Source of the DNA: Beroe forskalii
Taxonomy: Eukaryota > Ctenophora > Nuda > Beroida > Beroidae
Length of the DNA: 64,000 nt
Assembly (NCBI GenBank): GCA_011033025.1
Contig: WFMF01000535.1
Coordinates: forward strand, 1 to 64,000
Direction: 5' to 3'
In this document: positions 22,731-34,560 of the stretch, piece by piece
Layout of the letters: each line of letters opens with the position of its first letter
How positions within the stretch are numbered: position 1 is the first letter of the stretch
The notes under the pieces: generated by a model
Databases searched by the model: none
The model's input: the letters and a program-made list of their open reading frames with translations, nothing else
Told to the model about the DNA's origin: nothing
Made by a program: the position numbers and the translations under genes

Positions 22731-24353
22731 GGGGGGGAGGGGGGGGGGGGGTAAGGCAAACTTTGGCAAACTTTGGCAAACGCTTCCACTTTTTTTGGAG
22801 TTTGCCAAAAAAAGTGTTTGCCAAAGTTTGCCAAAGTTTGCCAAAGTTTGCCATAATTTGCCAAAGTTTGCCAAAAATACTCCAAAAATTTTGTAATTTC
22901 TGTTTTCTTGTCCACAGTGCATACAGGACGTGTGCATAATGGTTTTCAAAGGAGCTGAACCGATATCCAATGCTTAATTTTCGTTCAGACCTTCCCCTTC
23001 GAGGCGGCTTTACGCGGTTTTGACCTCTCCAAGCACCTTACTGTTAACAAAAAGGTATCCTAAGGCTAAAGGAACAGGGTTAGAAATTTCGGGAACCTTT
23101 TGGTTCGAGAAAAGAGATGTTTTTTATTCCCAGGCATGGATCTATGTATCTACTATCTACTTTGGCAAAATGGTACCACAGGAACATGATAAAAATTAGC
23201 CTCCATTAGCATCCATGGAGGCTGAGTGGAGGCTAATTTCAAGAATTAGCCTCCATTGAGGCTAATGGTTGCAATAGTCTTCTTTACGAAAAATAACCTC
23301 CACTGTTTGGGCTAGCTTCCATTAGCCTCCACTCAGCCTGCATGGAGGCTAAAATTTTGGTTTAGCATCCACAAAAGACTGAGCCTCCATAAGCCTCCAC
23401 GGAAACTGAAATATATATAGAGGCTATTTGGAGGCTGACTGAGGCCTAAATCAATTAGCGTCCATCAAAAGAATTCTTGCTGAAACTGGTAAAATGTGCA
23501 CTGATTTGAAAACAATTTATAGATTCAAACTTTCAGACAGCTCCAACTATCCTCCACTATGCACCAGTCTGCCTCCACTAGGCTCCACACAGCCTCCACT
23601 AGGCTCCACTCAGCCTCCACCAGGCTCCAGCCAGCCTCCACTAGGCTCCACACAGCCTCCACACAGGCTCCACACAGCCTCAACTAGGCTCCACACAGCC
23701 TTCACTAGGCTCCACACAGCCTCCACTAGACTCCACACAGCCTCCACTAGACTCCACACAGCCTCCACTAGGCTCCACTCGGCCTCCACTAGGCTCCACT
23801 CAGCCACCACTAGGCTCCATTCAGCCTCCACTAGGCTCCATTCAGCCTCCACTAGGCTCCACTCAGCCTTCACTTAGCATTCTCAACACCTTTATGTCGG
23901 GTTATGTCGCAGGAATCCATTGAAACTGGTCAGTGGTCATGGCGGGGTCTTAGTATTGATTTTTTGCTGGCGCTGCTGGAACAGACGTATGTAGCGTGGA
24001 TGCTTCGGTTTTAGGGCTGGATCATACAACGGTTTGATCGGACTACTTAGTACTTAAATGCACAAAAATTAAAATGAGGTAATGAATATCGTATTTGTTA
24101 CTGTAGCCTTCTACTCTATTCAATATGGATGTGGTCTCTGCTACAGCTTCTGGATAACGTCAAAATTTGAAACAGACCTTGGGAATCGATTCAGCATCCC
24201 TGAAAAGCATATTATGGGTACCTAAAGTGTTGCTAAAGTGGTTAAAAAGGCATTTTATTTTTGGCAAACTTTGGCAAATGCTTCCACTTTTTTTAGAGTT
24301 AGCCAAAAAAAGTGTTTGCCAAAGTTTGCCAAAGTTTGCCTTACCCCCTCCCC
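22731..24353. mobile_element. 1.6-kb terminal-inverted-repeat element, 7-bp target duplication
   Basis: Copy 2 has an uninterrupted site at ~44524-44545. In copy 1, TAGTATA is duplicated at 22724-22730 and 24354-24360, and the insert begins G-rich and ends C-rich. The ends are inverted repeats: GGGGGTAAGGCAAACTTTGG on the left and the complement on the right, each with further GGCAAACTTT subrepeats and a hairpin AGTGTTTGCCAAAGTTTGCC. No transposase frame is present, so it is non-autonomous. It carries an internal minisatellite. Confidence 0.8.
23190..23880 (+). repeat. GGCTCCACTAGGCTCCAC minisatellite inside the TIR element
   Basis: First a degenerate region of AGCCTCCATTAGCCTCCA and its complement (inverted segments, 23190-23460), then an ordered array of CACAGCCTCCACTAGGCTC (17-18 bp) to 23880. 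It belongs to the cargo of the element above and is absent from copy 2. The frames on both strands are repeat shadows. Confidence 0.85.
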
Positions 24354-24587
24354 TAGTATACTTTTATACCAATCATATACCACCTTTCAATTATTCCATG
24401 TTTTAAAAGTTTCTAGATATATTTAGACTTATAAAGCTATAAAATCATAAACCTTTTCTCTTGTCTACTGTGGATAAGATTAGTATGTGTAACACTGGTG
24501 AACCGATTGTTTTATTTCTACTCGTAACCTACACAACTATTCTTTACCTGTAGAAGTGTACTTTGAGCTTTTTTGCTATTCGCACTA

Positions 24588-24737
24588 CTTTGTTCAGCAC
24601 TACTTTGTTCAGCACTACCTTGTTCAGCACTACTTTGTTCAGCACTACTTTGTTCAGCACTACTTTGTTCAGCACTACCTTGTTCAGCACTACCTTGTTC
24701 AGCACTACTTTGTTCAGCACTCCTTTGTTCAGCACTA
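24588..24737 (+). repeat. 15-bp array containing the EDRF1 exon 14 acceptor (copy 1)
   Basis: About 10 units of CACTACTTTGTTCAG. TTTGTTCAG is the acceptor and CACTA the first exon bases (exon 14 starts CACTAAGTTTGAG at 24733). The unit is five codons and stays in the exon frame (T-T-L-F-S). Confidence 0.92.
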
Positions 24738-25130
24738 AGTTTGAGACGAGGGAGGTGAGCCTGCTCCTTTGCCTGGACCTCTATCTCGAGGCTTCCCACA
24801 ACCAGAAGGAACTAACCGTCAAGAAGCTGGGATTTGTGTACAACGAACTAGCCTCCTACAACCTCAACCTCATTTCGTTGGAGGAAGCGATCCAGGTTTT
24901 CTGTTTTCTGTATCAATCTAGTTAAATCTATTAATCTGCCGGCATAAATGTTTGCAGCAATGTTAAAGGAACGTCAAATGTAAAGATAATTTTAAAGGAA
25001 CGTGGAATGTAAAAACTTAAAAAGAATTTCAAAGGACTGTTATTTCAGCAAGACGTTGCTAAGGAGCTGTTGAAGCAAAGCTTTGAGCACTTCAAGTCCG
25101 CTCTGTCCTACTTCTCAGATTGTTCAGATA

Positions 25131-28100
25131 TCCACAACATCGCTCTAATCTACAGCAACCTGGGCAAAGTCATGAGAATATCAGGTAAAAACATTGCTCT
25201 AATCTACAGCAACCTGGGCAAAGTCATGAGAATATCAGGTAAAAACATTGCTCTAATCTACAGCAACCTGGGCAAAGTCATGAGAATATCAGGTAAAAAC
25301 ATTGCTCTAATCTACAGCAACCTTGGCAAAAGTCATGAGAATCTCAGGTAAAACATTGCTCTAATCTACAGCAACCTGGGCAAAGTCATGAGAATATCAG
25401 GTAAAAACATCGCTCTAATCTACAGCAACCTGGGCAAAGTCATGAGAATATCAGGTAAAAACATTGCTCTAATCTACAGCAACCTGGGCAATGTCATGAG
25501 AATATCAGGTAAAAACATTGCTCTAATCTACAGCAACCTGGGCTAAGTCATGAGAATATCAGGTAAAAACATTGCTCTAATCTACAGCAACCTGGGCAAA
25601 GTCATGAGAATATCAGGTAAAAACATTGCTCTAATCTACAGCAACCTGGGCAAAGTCATGAGAATATCAGGTAAAAACATTGCTCTAATCTACAGCAACC
25701 TGGGCAAAGTCATGAGAATATCAGGTAAAAACATTGCTCTAATCTACAGCAACCTGGGCAAAGTCATGAGAATATCAGGTAAAAACATCGCTCTAATCTA
25801 CAGCAACCTGGGCAAAGTCATGAGAATATCAGGTAAAAACATCGCTCTAATCTACAGCAACCTGGGCAAAGTCATGAGAATATCAGGTAAAAACATCGCT
25901 CTAATCTACAGCAACCTGGGCAAAGTCATGAGAATATCAGGTAAAAACATTGCTCTAATCTACAGCAACCTGGGCAAAGTCATGAGAATATCAGGTAAAA
26001 ACATTGCTCTAATCTACAAGCAACCTGGGCAAAGTCATGAGAATATCAGGTAAAAACATTGCTCTAATCTACAGCAACCTGGGCAAAGTCATGAGAATAT
26101 CAGGTAAAACATTGCTCTAATCTACAGCAACCTGGGCAAAGTCATGAGAATATCAGGTTAAAACATTGCTCTAATCTACAGCAACCTGGGCAAAGTCATG
26201 AGAATATCAGGTAAAAACATTGCTCTAATCTACAGCAACCTGGGCAAAGTCATGAGAATCTCAGGTAAAAACATTGCTCTAATCTACAGCAACCTGGGCA
26301 AAGTCATGAGAATATCAGGTAAAAACATTGCTCTAATCTACAGCAACCTGGGCAATGTCATGAGAATATCAGGTAAAAACATCGCTCTGATCTACAGCAA
26401 CCTGGGCAAAGTCATGAGAATATCAGGTAAAAACATTGCTCTAATCTACAGCAACCTGGCAAAGTCATGAGAATAAGGTAAAAACATTGCTCTAATCTAC
26501 AGCAAAAGTCATGAGAATATCAGGTAAAAACATTGCCCTAATCTACAGCAACCTGGGCAAAGTCATGAGAATATCAGGTAAAAACATTGCTCTAATCTAC
26601 AGCAACCTGGGCAAAGTCATGAGAATATCAGGTAAAAACATCGCTCTAATCTACAGCAACCTGGACAAAGTCATGAGAATATCAGGTAAAAACATTGCTC
26701 TAATCTACAGCAACCTGGGCAAAGTCATGCGAATATCAGGTAAAAACATCGCTCTGATCTACAGCAACCTGGGCAAAGTCATGAGAATATCAGGTAAAAA
26801 CATCGCTCTGATCTACAGCAACCTGGGCAAAGTCATGAGAATATCAGGTAAAAACATTGCTCTAATCTACAGCAACCTGGGCAAAGTCATGAGAATATCA
26901 GGTAAAAACATTGCTCTAATCTACAGCAACCTGGGCAAAGTCATGAGAATATCAGGTAAAAACATTGCCCTAATCTACAGCAACCTGGGCAAAGTCATGA
27001 GAATATCAGGTAAAAACATTGCTCTAATCTACAGCAACCTGGGCAAAGTCATGAGAATATCAGGTAAAAACATCGCTCCTAATCTACAGCAACCTGGACA
27101 AAGTCATGAGAATATCAGGTAAAAACATTGCTCTAATCTACAGCAACCTGGGCAAAGTCATGCGAATATCAGGTAAAAACATCGCTCTAATCTACAGCAA
27201 CCTGGGCAAAGTCATGAGAATATCAGGTAAAAAACATTGCTCTAATCTACAGCAACCTGGGCAAAAGTCATGAGAATATCAGGTAAAAACATTGCTCTAA
27301 TCTACAGCAACCTGGGCAAAGTCATGAGAATATCAGGTAAAAACATTGCTCTAATCTACAGCAACCTGGGCAAAGTCATGAGAATATCAGGTAAAAAACA
27401 TTGCTCTAATCTACAGCAACCTGGGCAAAGTCATGAGAATATCAGGTAAAACATTGCTCTAATCTACAGCAACCTGGGCAAAGTCATGAGAATATCAGGT
27501 AAAAACATTGCTCTAATCTACAGCAACCTGGGCAAAGTCATGAGAATATCAGGTAAAAACATTGCTCTAATCTACAGCAACCTGGGCAAAGTCATGAGAA
27601 TATCAGGTAAAACATTGCTCTAATCTACAGCAACCTGGGCAAAGTCATGAGAATATCAGGTAAAAACATTGCTCTAATCTACAGCAACCTGGGCAAAGTC
27701 ATGAGAATATCAGGTAAAAACATTGCTCTAATCTACAGCAACCTGGGCAAAGTCATGAGAATATCAGGTAAAAAACATTGCTCTAATCTACAGCAACCTG
27801 GGCAAAGTCATGAGAATATCAGGTAAAAACATTGCTCTAATCTACAGCAACCTGGGCAAAGTCATGAGAATATCAGGTAAAAACATTGCTCTAATCTACA
27901 GCAACCTGGGCAAAGTCATGAGAATATCAGGTAAAAAACATTGCTCTAATCTACAGCAACCTGGGCAAAGTCATGAGAATATCAGGTAAAAACATTGCTC
28001 TAATCTACAGCAACCTGGGCAAAGTCATGAGAATATCAGGTAAAAACATTGCTCTAATCTACAGCAACCTGGGCAAAGTCATGAGAATATCAGGTAAAAA

Positions 28101-28411
28101 AACATTGCTCTAATCTACAGCAACCTGGGCAAAGTCATGAGAATATCAGGTAAAAACATTGCTCTAATCTACAGCAACCTGGGCAAAGTCATGAGAATAT
28201 CAGGTAAAAACATTGCTCTAATCTACAGCAACCTGGCCAAAGTCATGTAAAAACAGAGAATATCAGGTAAAACATTGCTCTAATCTACAGCAACCTGGGC
28301 AAAGTCATGAGAATATCAGGTAAAAACATTGCTCTAATCTACAGCAACCTGGGCAAAGTCATGAGAATATCAGGTAAAAACATCGCTCTAATCTACAGCA
28401 ACCTGGGCAAA
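25131..28411 (+). repeat. 54-bp array containing the EDRF1 exon 15 donor (copy 1)
   Basis: About 60 units: AACATTGCTCTAATCTACAG, CAACCTGGGCAAAGTCATGA, GAATATCAG, then GTAAA. The unit is the last 49 bases of exon 15 plus its donor. Its length is 18 codons and it continues the exon frame as KNIALIYSNLGKVMRISG, a TPR-helix-like peptide. Scattered one-base indels and TTAA variants break the frame in many units. Each unit also has an internal CTAATCTACAG that resembles an acceptor. Confidence 0.95.
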
Positions 28412-29598
28412 TTAATAGCTAATTACTACCAACCTACCACTGAACTAAGGTCAGCTGCTAATTAATTAATAGCTAATTACCACCACTGCACTAAGGTCAG
28501 CTGCTAATTAATTAATAGCTAATTACTACCACTGCACTAAGGTCAGCTGCTAATTAATTAATAGCTAATTACTACCACTACACTAAGGTCAGCTGCTAAT
28601 TACTTAATAGCTAATTACTACCACTACACTAGGGTCAGCTGCTAATTAATTAATAGCTTATTACTACCACTGAACTAAGGTCAGCTGCTAATGAATTAAT
28701 AGCTAATTACTACCACTGAACTAAGTTCAGCTGCTAATTAATTGATAGCTAATTACTACCACTACACTAAGGTCAGCTGCTAATTAATTAATAGCTAATT
28801 ACTACCACTACACTAAGGTCAGCTACTAATTAATTAATAGCTAATTACTACCACTACACTAAGGTCAGCTACTAATTAATTAATAGCTAATTACTACCAC
28901 TACACTAAGGTCAGCTGCTAATTAATTAATAGCTAATTACTACCACTACACTAAGGTCAGCTGCTAATTAATTAATAGCTAATTACTACCACTGCAGGTC
29001 AGCTGCTAATTAATTAATAGCTAATTACTACCACTACACTAGGGTCAGCTGCTAATTAATTAATAGCTTATTACTACCACTGAACTAAGGTCAGCTGCTA
29101 ATGAATTAATAGCTAATTACTACCACTGAACTAAGTTCAGCTGCTAATTAATTGATAGCTAATTACTACCACTACACTAAGGTCAGCTGCTAATTAATTA
29201 ATAGCTTAGTACTACCACTACACTAAGGTCAGCTACTAATTAATTAATAGCTAATTACTACCACTACACTAAGGTCAGCTGCTAATTAATTAATAGCTAA
29301 TTACTACCACTACACTAAGGTCAGCTGCTAATTAATTAATAGCTAATTACTACCACTACACTAAGGTCAGCTACTAATTAATTAATAGCTAGTACTACCA
29401 CACTAAGGTCAGCTACTAATTAATTAATAGCTAATTACTACCACTACACTAAGGTCAGCTGCTAATTAATTAATAGCTAATTACTACCACTACACTAAGG
29501 TCAGCTGCTAATTAATTAATAGCTAATTACTACCACTGCAGGTCAGCTGCTAATTAATTAATAGCTAATTACTACCACTACACTAAGGTCAGCTGCAG
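28411..29598 (+). repeat. 46-bp array containing the EDRF1 exon 16 acceptor (copy 1)
   Basis: About 26 units: GTCAGCTGCTAATTAATTAA, TAGCTAATTACTACCACTAC, ACTAAG. The exon 16 acceptor that satisfies phase is ACTAAG before GTCAGCTGCAGGCTCGC (29588), so each unit repeats the acceptor and the first 8 exon bases. It directly abuts the donor-side array of the same intron. Confidence 0.88.
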
Positions 29599-30385
29599 GC
29601 TCGCTTCCACTACGGAGATAAACGAGGCCCTCTGCTTTTCGAGGAGAGGGAGTTTTACAAGGAAGCTATTGGGTACTACAACGAGGCCCTTGATACTCTC
29701 AGGAAACCTTCTGTTCAGGTTTAGAACTAGGGTAGTAGGGTGAATATTATATTAGATGAGGGTTGCGATATGTTCAGGCTGAATTTAACGTTAGCTACTA
29801 AATCATTAAATTGCTATCCAATTCGATGTCTTGGTGAGGAGTGAGTTGTCTTTTCCTATGTTGCTATAACATTCTGAAAACGGTGAATACTAATAATCAT
29901 CTCTCCCTAGAAAGACATCTGGTGCACTGTATCCAATGAACTATCCGGAGTTTACTTCTCTATGGCAACCATCTTACAGGTATACTTCTCCATGGCAACC
30001 ATCTTACAGGTATACTTCTCCATAGCAACCATCTTACGGGTATAGTTCTCCATAGCAACCATCTTACAGTTATAATTCTCCATAGCAACCATCTTACAGG
30101 TATACTTCTCCATAGCAACCATCTTATAGGTATGCTTCTCCATAGCAACCATCTTACAGGTAAACTTCTCCATAGCAACCATCTTACAGGTATGCTTCTC
30201 CATAGCAACCATCTTACGGGTAAACTTCTCCATAGCAACCATCTTACAGGCATACTTCTCCATAGCAACCATCTTACAGGTATACTTCTCCATAGCAACC
30301 ATCTTACTGGTATACTTCTCCATAGCAACCATCTTACAGGTATAGTTCTCCATAGCAACCATCTTACAGTTATAATTCTCCATAG

Positions 30386-30393
30386 CAACCATC
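30386..30393. repeat. 8-bp target-site duplication, left
   Basis: CAACCATC immediately before the foldback element; the same 8 bp follow it at 32419-32426. In unbroken array units the sequence occurs once per 30 bp, so the extra copy is explained by insertion. Confidence 0.75.
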
Positions 30394-32418
30394 GGTCATA
30401 CGAGCGAATTACTGCGGGAGACTCCCGGGAGTCCTCCGGGAGCCCTCCGGGAGTACTCCGAGAGTCCTCCGAGAGTACTCCGAGAGTCCTCCGGGAGTAC
30501 TCCGGGAGTACTCCGGGGTACTCTCAGGGAGTACTCCGAGAGTCCTCAGGAGTCCTCCGGGAGTCCCCGGGGTCCCCAGGAGTCCTACGGGAGTCCTACA
30601 GGCAGGAGTCCTACGGGAGTACCACGGGGTGCCACGGGAGTGCCCAGGAGTCCCCAGAGTCCTACAGGAGTACCCCGGGAGTCCTATGGGGTACCCCGGG
30701 AGTCCCCCGGGAGTCCTACGGGGTACCACGGGAGTACCCGGGAGTGCCACGGGAGTACCACAGGAGTCCTACGGGGGTGCCCGGGGTCCGACAGGAGTAC
30801 CCCGGAGGTCCTACGGGAGTACCACGGAGTCCTACGGGAGTACCCCGGGAGTCCTACGGGAGTACCACGGGAGTCCCCCGGGAGTCCTACGGGAGTACCA
30901 CGGGAGTGCTACAGGAGTACCCCAGGAGTCCCTGGGAGTACCACGGGAGTGCCACGGGGTACCCCGGGAGTCCCCAGGAGGTCCTACGAGAGTCCCCAGG
31001 AGTCTACGAGAGTCCCCCGGGAGTCCTACAGGAGTACCGGGAATCCCCGGGAGGTCCTACAGGAGTGTCCCGGGAGTCCCCAGGAGTCCACAGGGAGTAC
31101 CCCGGGAGTACCACGGGAGTGCCACGGGAGCCCCGGGAGTCCCCGGGAGTCCTGGGGGTGCAGGGTCCCAGGAGTCCTACGGGAGTCCCCCGGGAGTCCT
31201 ACGGGAGTACCCGGGAGGATTACCACGTGAGAAATTTTTATAGAACACTTGCCTGATCAGGGCCATAGCGGTTTAAATCCTCACTTGCCTTGCGGGCTCT
31301 GGCCAAACCGGATACATACCTCGGGCAGTATGCCAAAATGGACCTGATAGGCGCGTGTCTATGTATTCAGATGTAGTGATTTTTTAGTACGATCAAAGGA
31401 GGTGGGGAGGAGGTGGCGAGGAAGCGGGTTGTGATGGAGGTGGGGATGCTGATGAGGGAGACAAATTCGGTGAGGAGAACATCATCTGTATTCTGCCCGA
31501 GGATGTATCCGGTTTTGGCCAGAGCCCGCAAGGCAAGTGAGGATTTAAACTGATATGGCCTTGATCAGGCAAGTGTTCTATAAAAATTTCTCCTCCGTAA
31601 TCCTCGGGGTACTCCAATAGGACTCCCGTGGGACTCGGGGTACTCCGTAGGACTCGGGGGGACTCCGTAGGACTCCCAGGGGGACTCCCAGGGGACTCCC
31701 TGCAAGGGGGTACTCCGTGGGACTCCCGTGGTACTCTCGTGGCACTCCCGGGGCACTCCCGTGGTACTCCCGTTGTACTCCCGTAGGACTCCCGGGGGAC
31801 TCCCGGGGTACTCCCGGGGTACTCCCGTAGGACTCCCGGGGGACTCCCGGGGTACTCCCGTGGCACTCCCCGCACTCCCGAGGTACTCCCGGGGTACTCC
31901 CGTGGCACTCCCGTGGCACTCCCGGGGCACTCCCGTGGCACTCCCGTGGCACTCCCGGGGGACTCCCGTAGGACTCCCGGGGGACTCCCGGGGTACTCCC
32001 GTAGGACTCCCGGGGTACTCCCGTAGGACTCCCGGGGTACTCCCGTAGGACTCCCGTGGTACTCCCGTGGCGCTCCCGGGGTACTCCCGTGGCACTCCCG
32101 TGGTACTCCCGTAGGACTCCCGGGGGACTCCCGGGGTACTCCCGTAGGACTCCCGGGGGACTCCCGGGGTACTCCCGTAGGACTCCCGGGGTACTCCCGT
32201 GGCACTCCCGTGGTACTCCCGTAGGACTCCCGTAGGACTCCCGGGGGACTCCCGGGGGACTCCCGGAGGACTCCCGGGGGACTCTCGGAGTACTCCCGGA
32301 GTACTCCCGGAGGACTCTCGGAGGACTCTCGGAGTACTCCCGGAGGGCTCCCGGAGGACTCCCGGAGGGCTCCCGGAGGACTACCGGGAGTCTCCCGCAG
32401 TAATTCGCTCGTATGACC
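30394..32418. mobile_element. Foldback-type transposable element with minisatellite arms
   Basis: A 2025-bp insertion absent from copy 2 (47904-49032). It starts GGTCATACGAGCG and ends with the complement CGCTCGTATGACC. Two ~0.9-1.0-kb arms are inverted copies of tandem 15-bp units (GGGAGTCCTACGGGAGTAC type on the left, complement on the right). The inner arm ends match too (AATTTTTATAGAACACTTGC and its complement), leaving a ~150-bp spacer near 31340-31490. No transposase is encoded. Long inverted arms made of short tandem repeats are the known architecture of Drosophila FB-type foldback elements; an 8-bp duplication is typical of hAT and P superfamilies. All long frames inside are shadows. 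Confidence 0.85.
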
Positions 32419-34382
32419 CAACCATCTTACAGGTATGCTTCTCCATAGCAACCATCTTATAGGTATACTTCTCCATAGCAACCATCTTACAGGTAAACTT
32501 TTCCATAGCAACCATCTTACTGGTATAGTTCTCCATAGCAACCATCTTACAGGTATAGTTCTCCATGATAACCATCTTACTGGTATAGTTCTCCATAGCA
32601 ACCATCTTACAGGTATAGTTCTCCATAGCAACCATCTTACAGGCATACTTCTCCAAGGCAACCATCTTATAGGTATACTTATCCAAGGCAACCTTCTTAC
32701 AGGTATAGTTCTCCATAGCAACCATCTTATAGGTATACTTCTCCATAGCAACCATCTTACAGGTAAACTTTTCCATAGCAACCATCTTATAGGTATACTT
32801 CTCCATAGCAACCATCTTACAGGTATACTTCTCCATAGCAACCATCTTACAGTTATACATCTCCATCTAACAGGTATACTTGTGTAGTCACTACTATTTA
32901 CTGATGATCTCCCTGCGCAGGATTACAGCACTGCAGAGAGTGGATCAGACAACAGTGAGTTAGTGAGAGAAGTGACTAACTACTACAACAAGTCTCTGAC
33001 AATAAGTCAGGGCTTGGTGAGAGAAGGGTATACTCTAGCTGCCAGCAGAACGGGCTGCACTCACCACAAGCTAGCGAGTCTCTACCACGCCCAAGCCAGG
33101 GACACTTGGGCAGTGCCCAGGAAGAGGAAACGACTGTTTGGGTTAGCGGAGACGAATTACAAGCAAGCACTTTCTTACTTCAAGGGGAAGGTAAATGCAA
33201 TATTTTCATGGGGTAACTGAAGACATTTTCCAAACGCAAGCATATGTCTTGTTATGATTGATATCAGCCCCTTTTTTGACTCCTTAACTGTGTCTTATGC
33301 CTTATGGCGATGATTAACCTTCCAATTCCTAAAATTCCTAAAACTTCCAGGGTTTGGAGTTGGAGTACATCCAAGCAGCGATGGAATACGTGGGGTTGCT
33401 GCAGTACCTCTCCCCCACCCCCAACTCAGCCTTAGCCACCTGCTGCAGCGTTCTCAGCAGTCTTAGACCTTTCCTACTGACCTATCACGAGCTAGCGTCA
33501 AGGTCACGTGATCACAGCGAGAAACAAGCGAAGATGTTAACTTTGCTGAAGGATCAAGTGCTGTCCTTGCTCAAGACCATCGTGATGTTGGCAAAGCAAG
33601 GAAAGCAAGTCAATGGCTTCCTCTGCGACACTAAGTCAGACAAACCCGAGGCCAGCAAGTCATGACTTCCAAACCACAGGATTTGGAGTTGCGCGATGCT
33701 AAGACGATGTACGCTCTCAAACCCTGAGGGTCTTTCAGAAGTTCGAGGTTGAGGATGGTATTCAGAACTTGCTTGATAGAAGTGGTCGAGTTTTTATCTG
33801 TTCTGTGAGGGGCATTGCTTTCGGTTCACTGCTGGTTTTATGAATGTTTTAAGATCTTTAAATTTATTTTAAGATAGACGTGATTTTGTGTACATTTAAA
33901 TTTCCATTTATCCGTTATTTCACTATTTTGGCCTTTTGAAACCGTAATTTAAGGAGTACTGAAAAAGGTTACAAAAATTTAAAACAGGGTCGATGGATAA
34001 TTTAATTCACCATAATTGAGTGATAAAGGATGCCATACAAAATGTGAAATGATTGCTCATAAAAACCGTCCTGGACAGGCTCCTAGAGGCTCAACACTTT
34101 AAATCCATTCAATAAATTTTATTTACCAAAACATTTATTTTCTGTGCCAAACGTAACTTTTGTACCAAATTTGAATGTTTTTGTGTTGTTTACGTAACGC
34201 GCGCGGTCTGGAAGATGTTGAACAGCATCGTGCACGTGAACGCAATTGCGCGCACTTGTAGATATTACGAGAATTTACCAGCATGTTCCACAATGATCGA
34301 TTTTCCGGTGTCATGGTATGCCCTATGATCGCACGAGCACTTTTCGGTGAAACATGGTGGAATAACGAATTAACTGTGAACA

Positions 34383-34455
34383 TTGCGAGATTCGAACTCT
34401 AGTCCTCGGAGTGAAAGTTTTACCATAACGGATTAAGCCTCTGCGCCACAAAGCT
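34383..34455 (-). ncRNA. tRNA-like sequence, copy 1 (SINE-like)
   Basis: The minus strand reads TGGCGCAGAGGCTTAATCCG (A-box region) and GAGTTCGAATCTC (B box) with tRNA-like spacing. The T stem is mispaired, so it is probably a relic or SINE head. Copy 2 equivalent near 50610-50675, with part of the A box deleted there. Confidence 0.35.
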
Positions 34456-34560
34456 TAGCGTCGGTGGCTCAGAGCGGTAATCACCGTGGGTTACAAATAA
34501 AAAGTTTATCGGAAGATCCCTGGTTCAAACGACGGTGGGTCGACTGTTAATTACTTAAGA
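34456..34560 (+). ncRNA. Second tRNA-like sequence, copy 1 (SINE-like)
   Basis: GGTGGCTCAGAGCGGTAATC (A box) and CTGGTTCAAACGACG (degenerate B box) lie about 50 bp apart on the plus strand, back to back with the previous tRNA-like segment. Copy 2 has it at ~50683-50770. Likely a tRNA-derived SINE rather than a tRNA gene. Confidence 0.35.

Larger units (their letters stand above)
29950..32871 (+). repeat. 30-bp array containing the EDRF1 exon 17 donor (copy 1), split by a foldback element
   Basis: Units GTATACTTCTCCATAGCAAC CATCTTACAG at 29950-30393 and 32419-32871, about 30 in all. The first unit is the true end of exon 17 (VYFSMATILQ) and each later unit keeps CTTACAG plus the GTATAC donor. 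Ten codons per unit, in frame with the exon. The antisense frames seen here are shadows. Confidence 0.93.
22588..33665 (+). pseudogene. EDRF1: EDRF1 exons 13-19, copy 1 (two disabling frameshifts)
   Basis: Exons: 22588-22669, 24733-24895, 25049-25184, 29588-29718, 29911-29979, 32921-33190, 33351-33665. They encode the TPR-rich C-terminal half: [76 protein letters not shown]. Exon 13 is two bases shorter than in copy 2 (TCTATGTATGGAG against TCTAAGGTGGCGGAG) and runs into TAA. Exon 19 has lost one base (AAGTCATGACTTCC against AAGTCGCAGACTTCC) and stops early, with two further indels downstream. All splice sites remain. It could be a decayed duplicate, a poorly corrected haplotype, or an artefact. 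AATAAA is at 34111. Confidence 0.75.

Noticed and set aside
23494..23877. Pro/Ser/Thr-rich frame PPLGSTQPPLGST
   Set aside because: Reading of the CCTCCACTAGGCTCCA array inside the inverted-repeat element.
30132..32841. Gly/Ser/Pro-rich frames such as GVPRESYGSTTGVP, up to 482 codons
   Set aside because: Shadows of the 15-bp arms of the foldback element and the adjoining 30-bp array. Present in both orientations and several frames.
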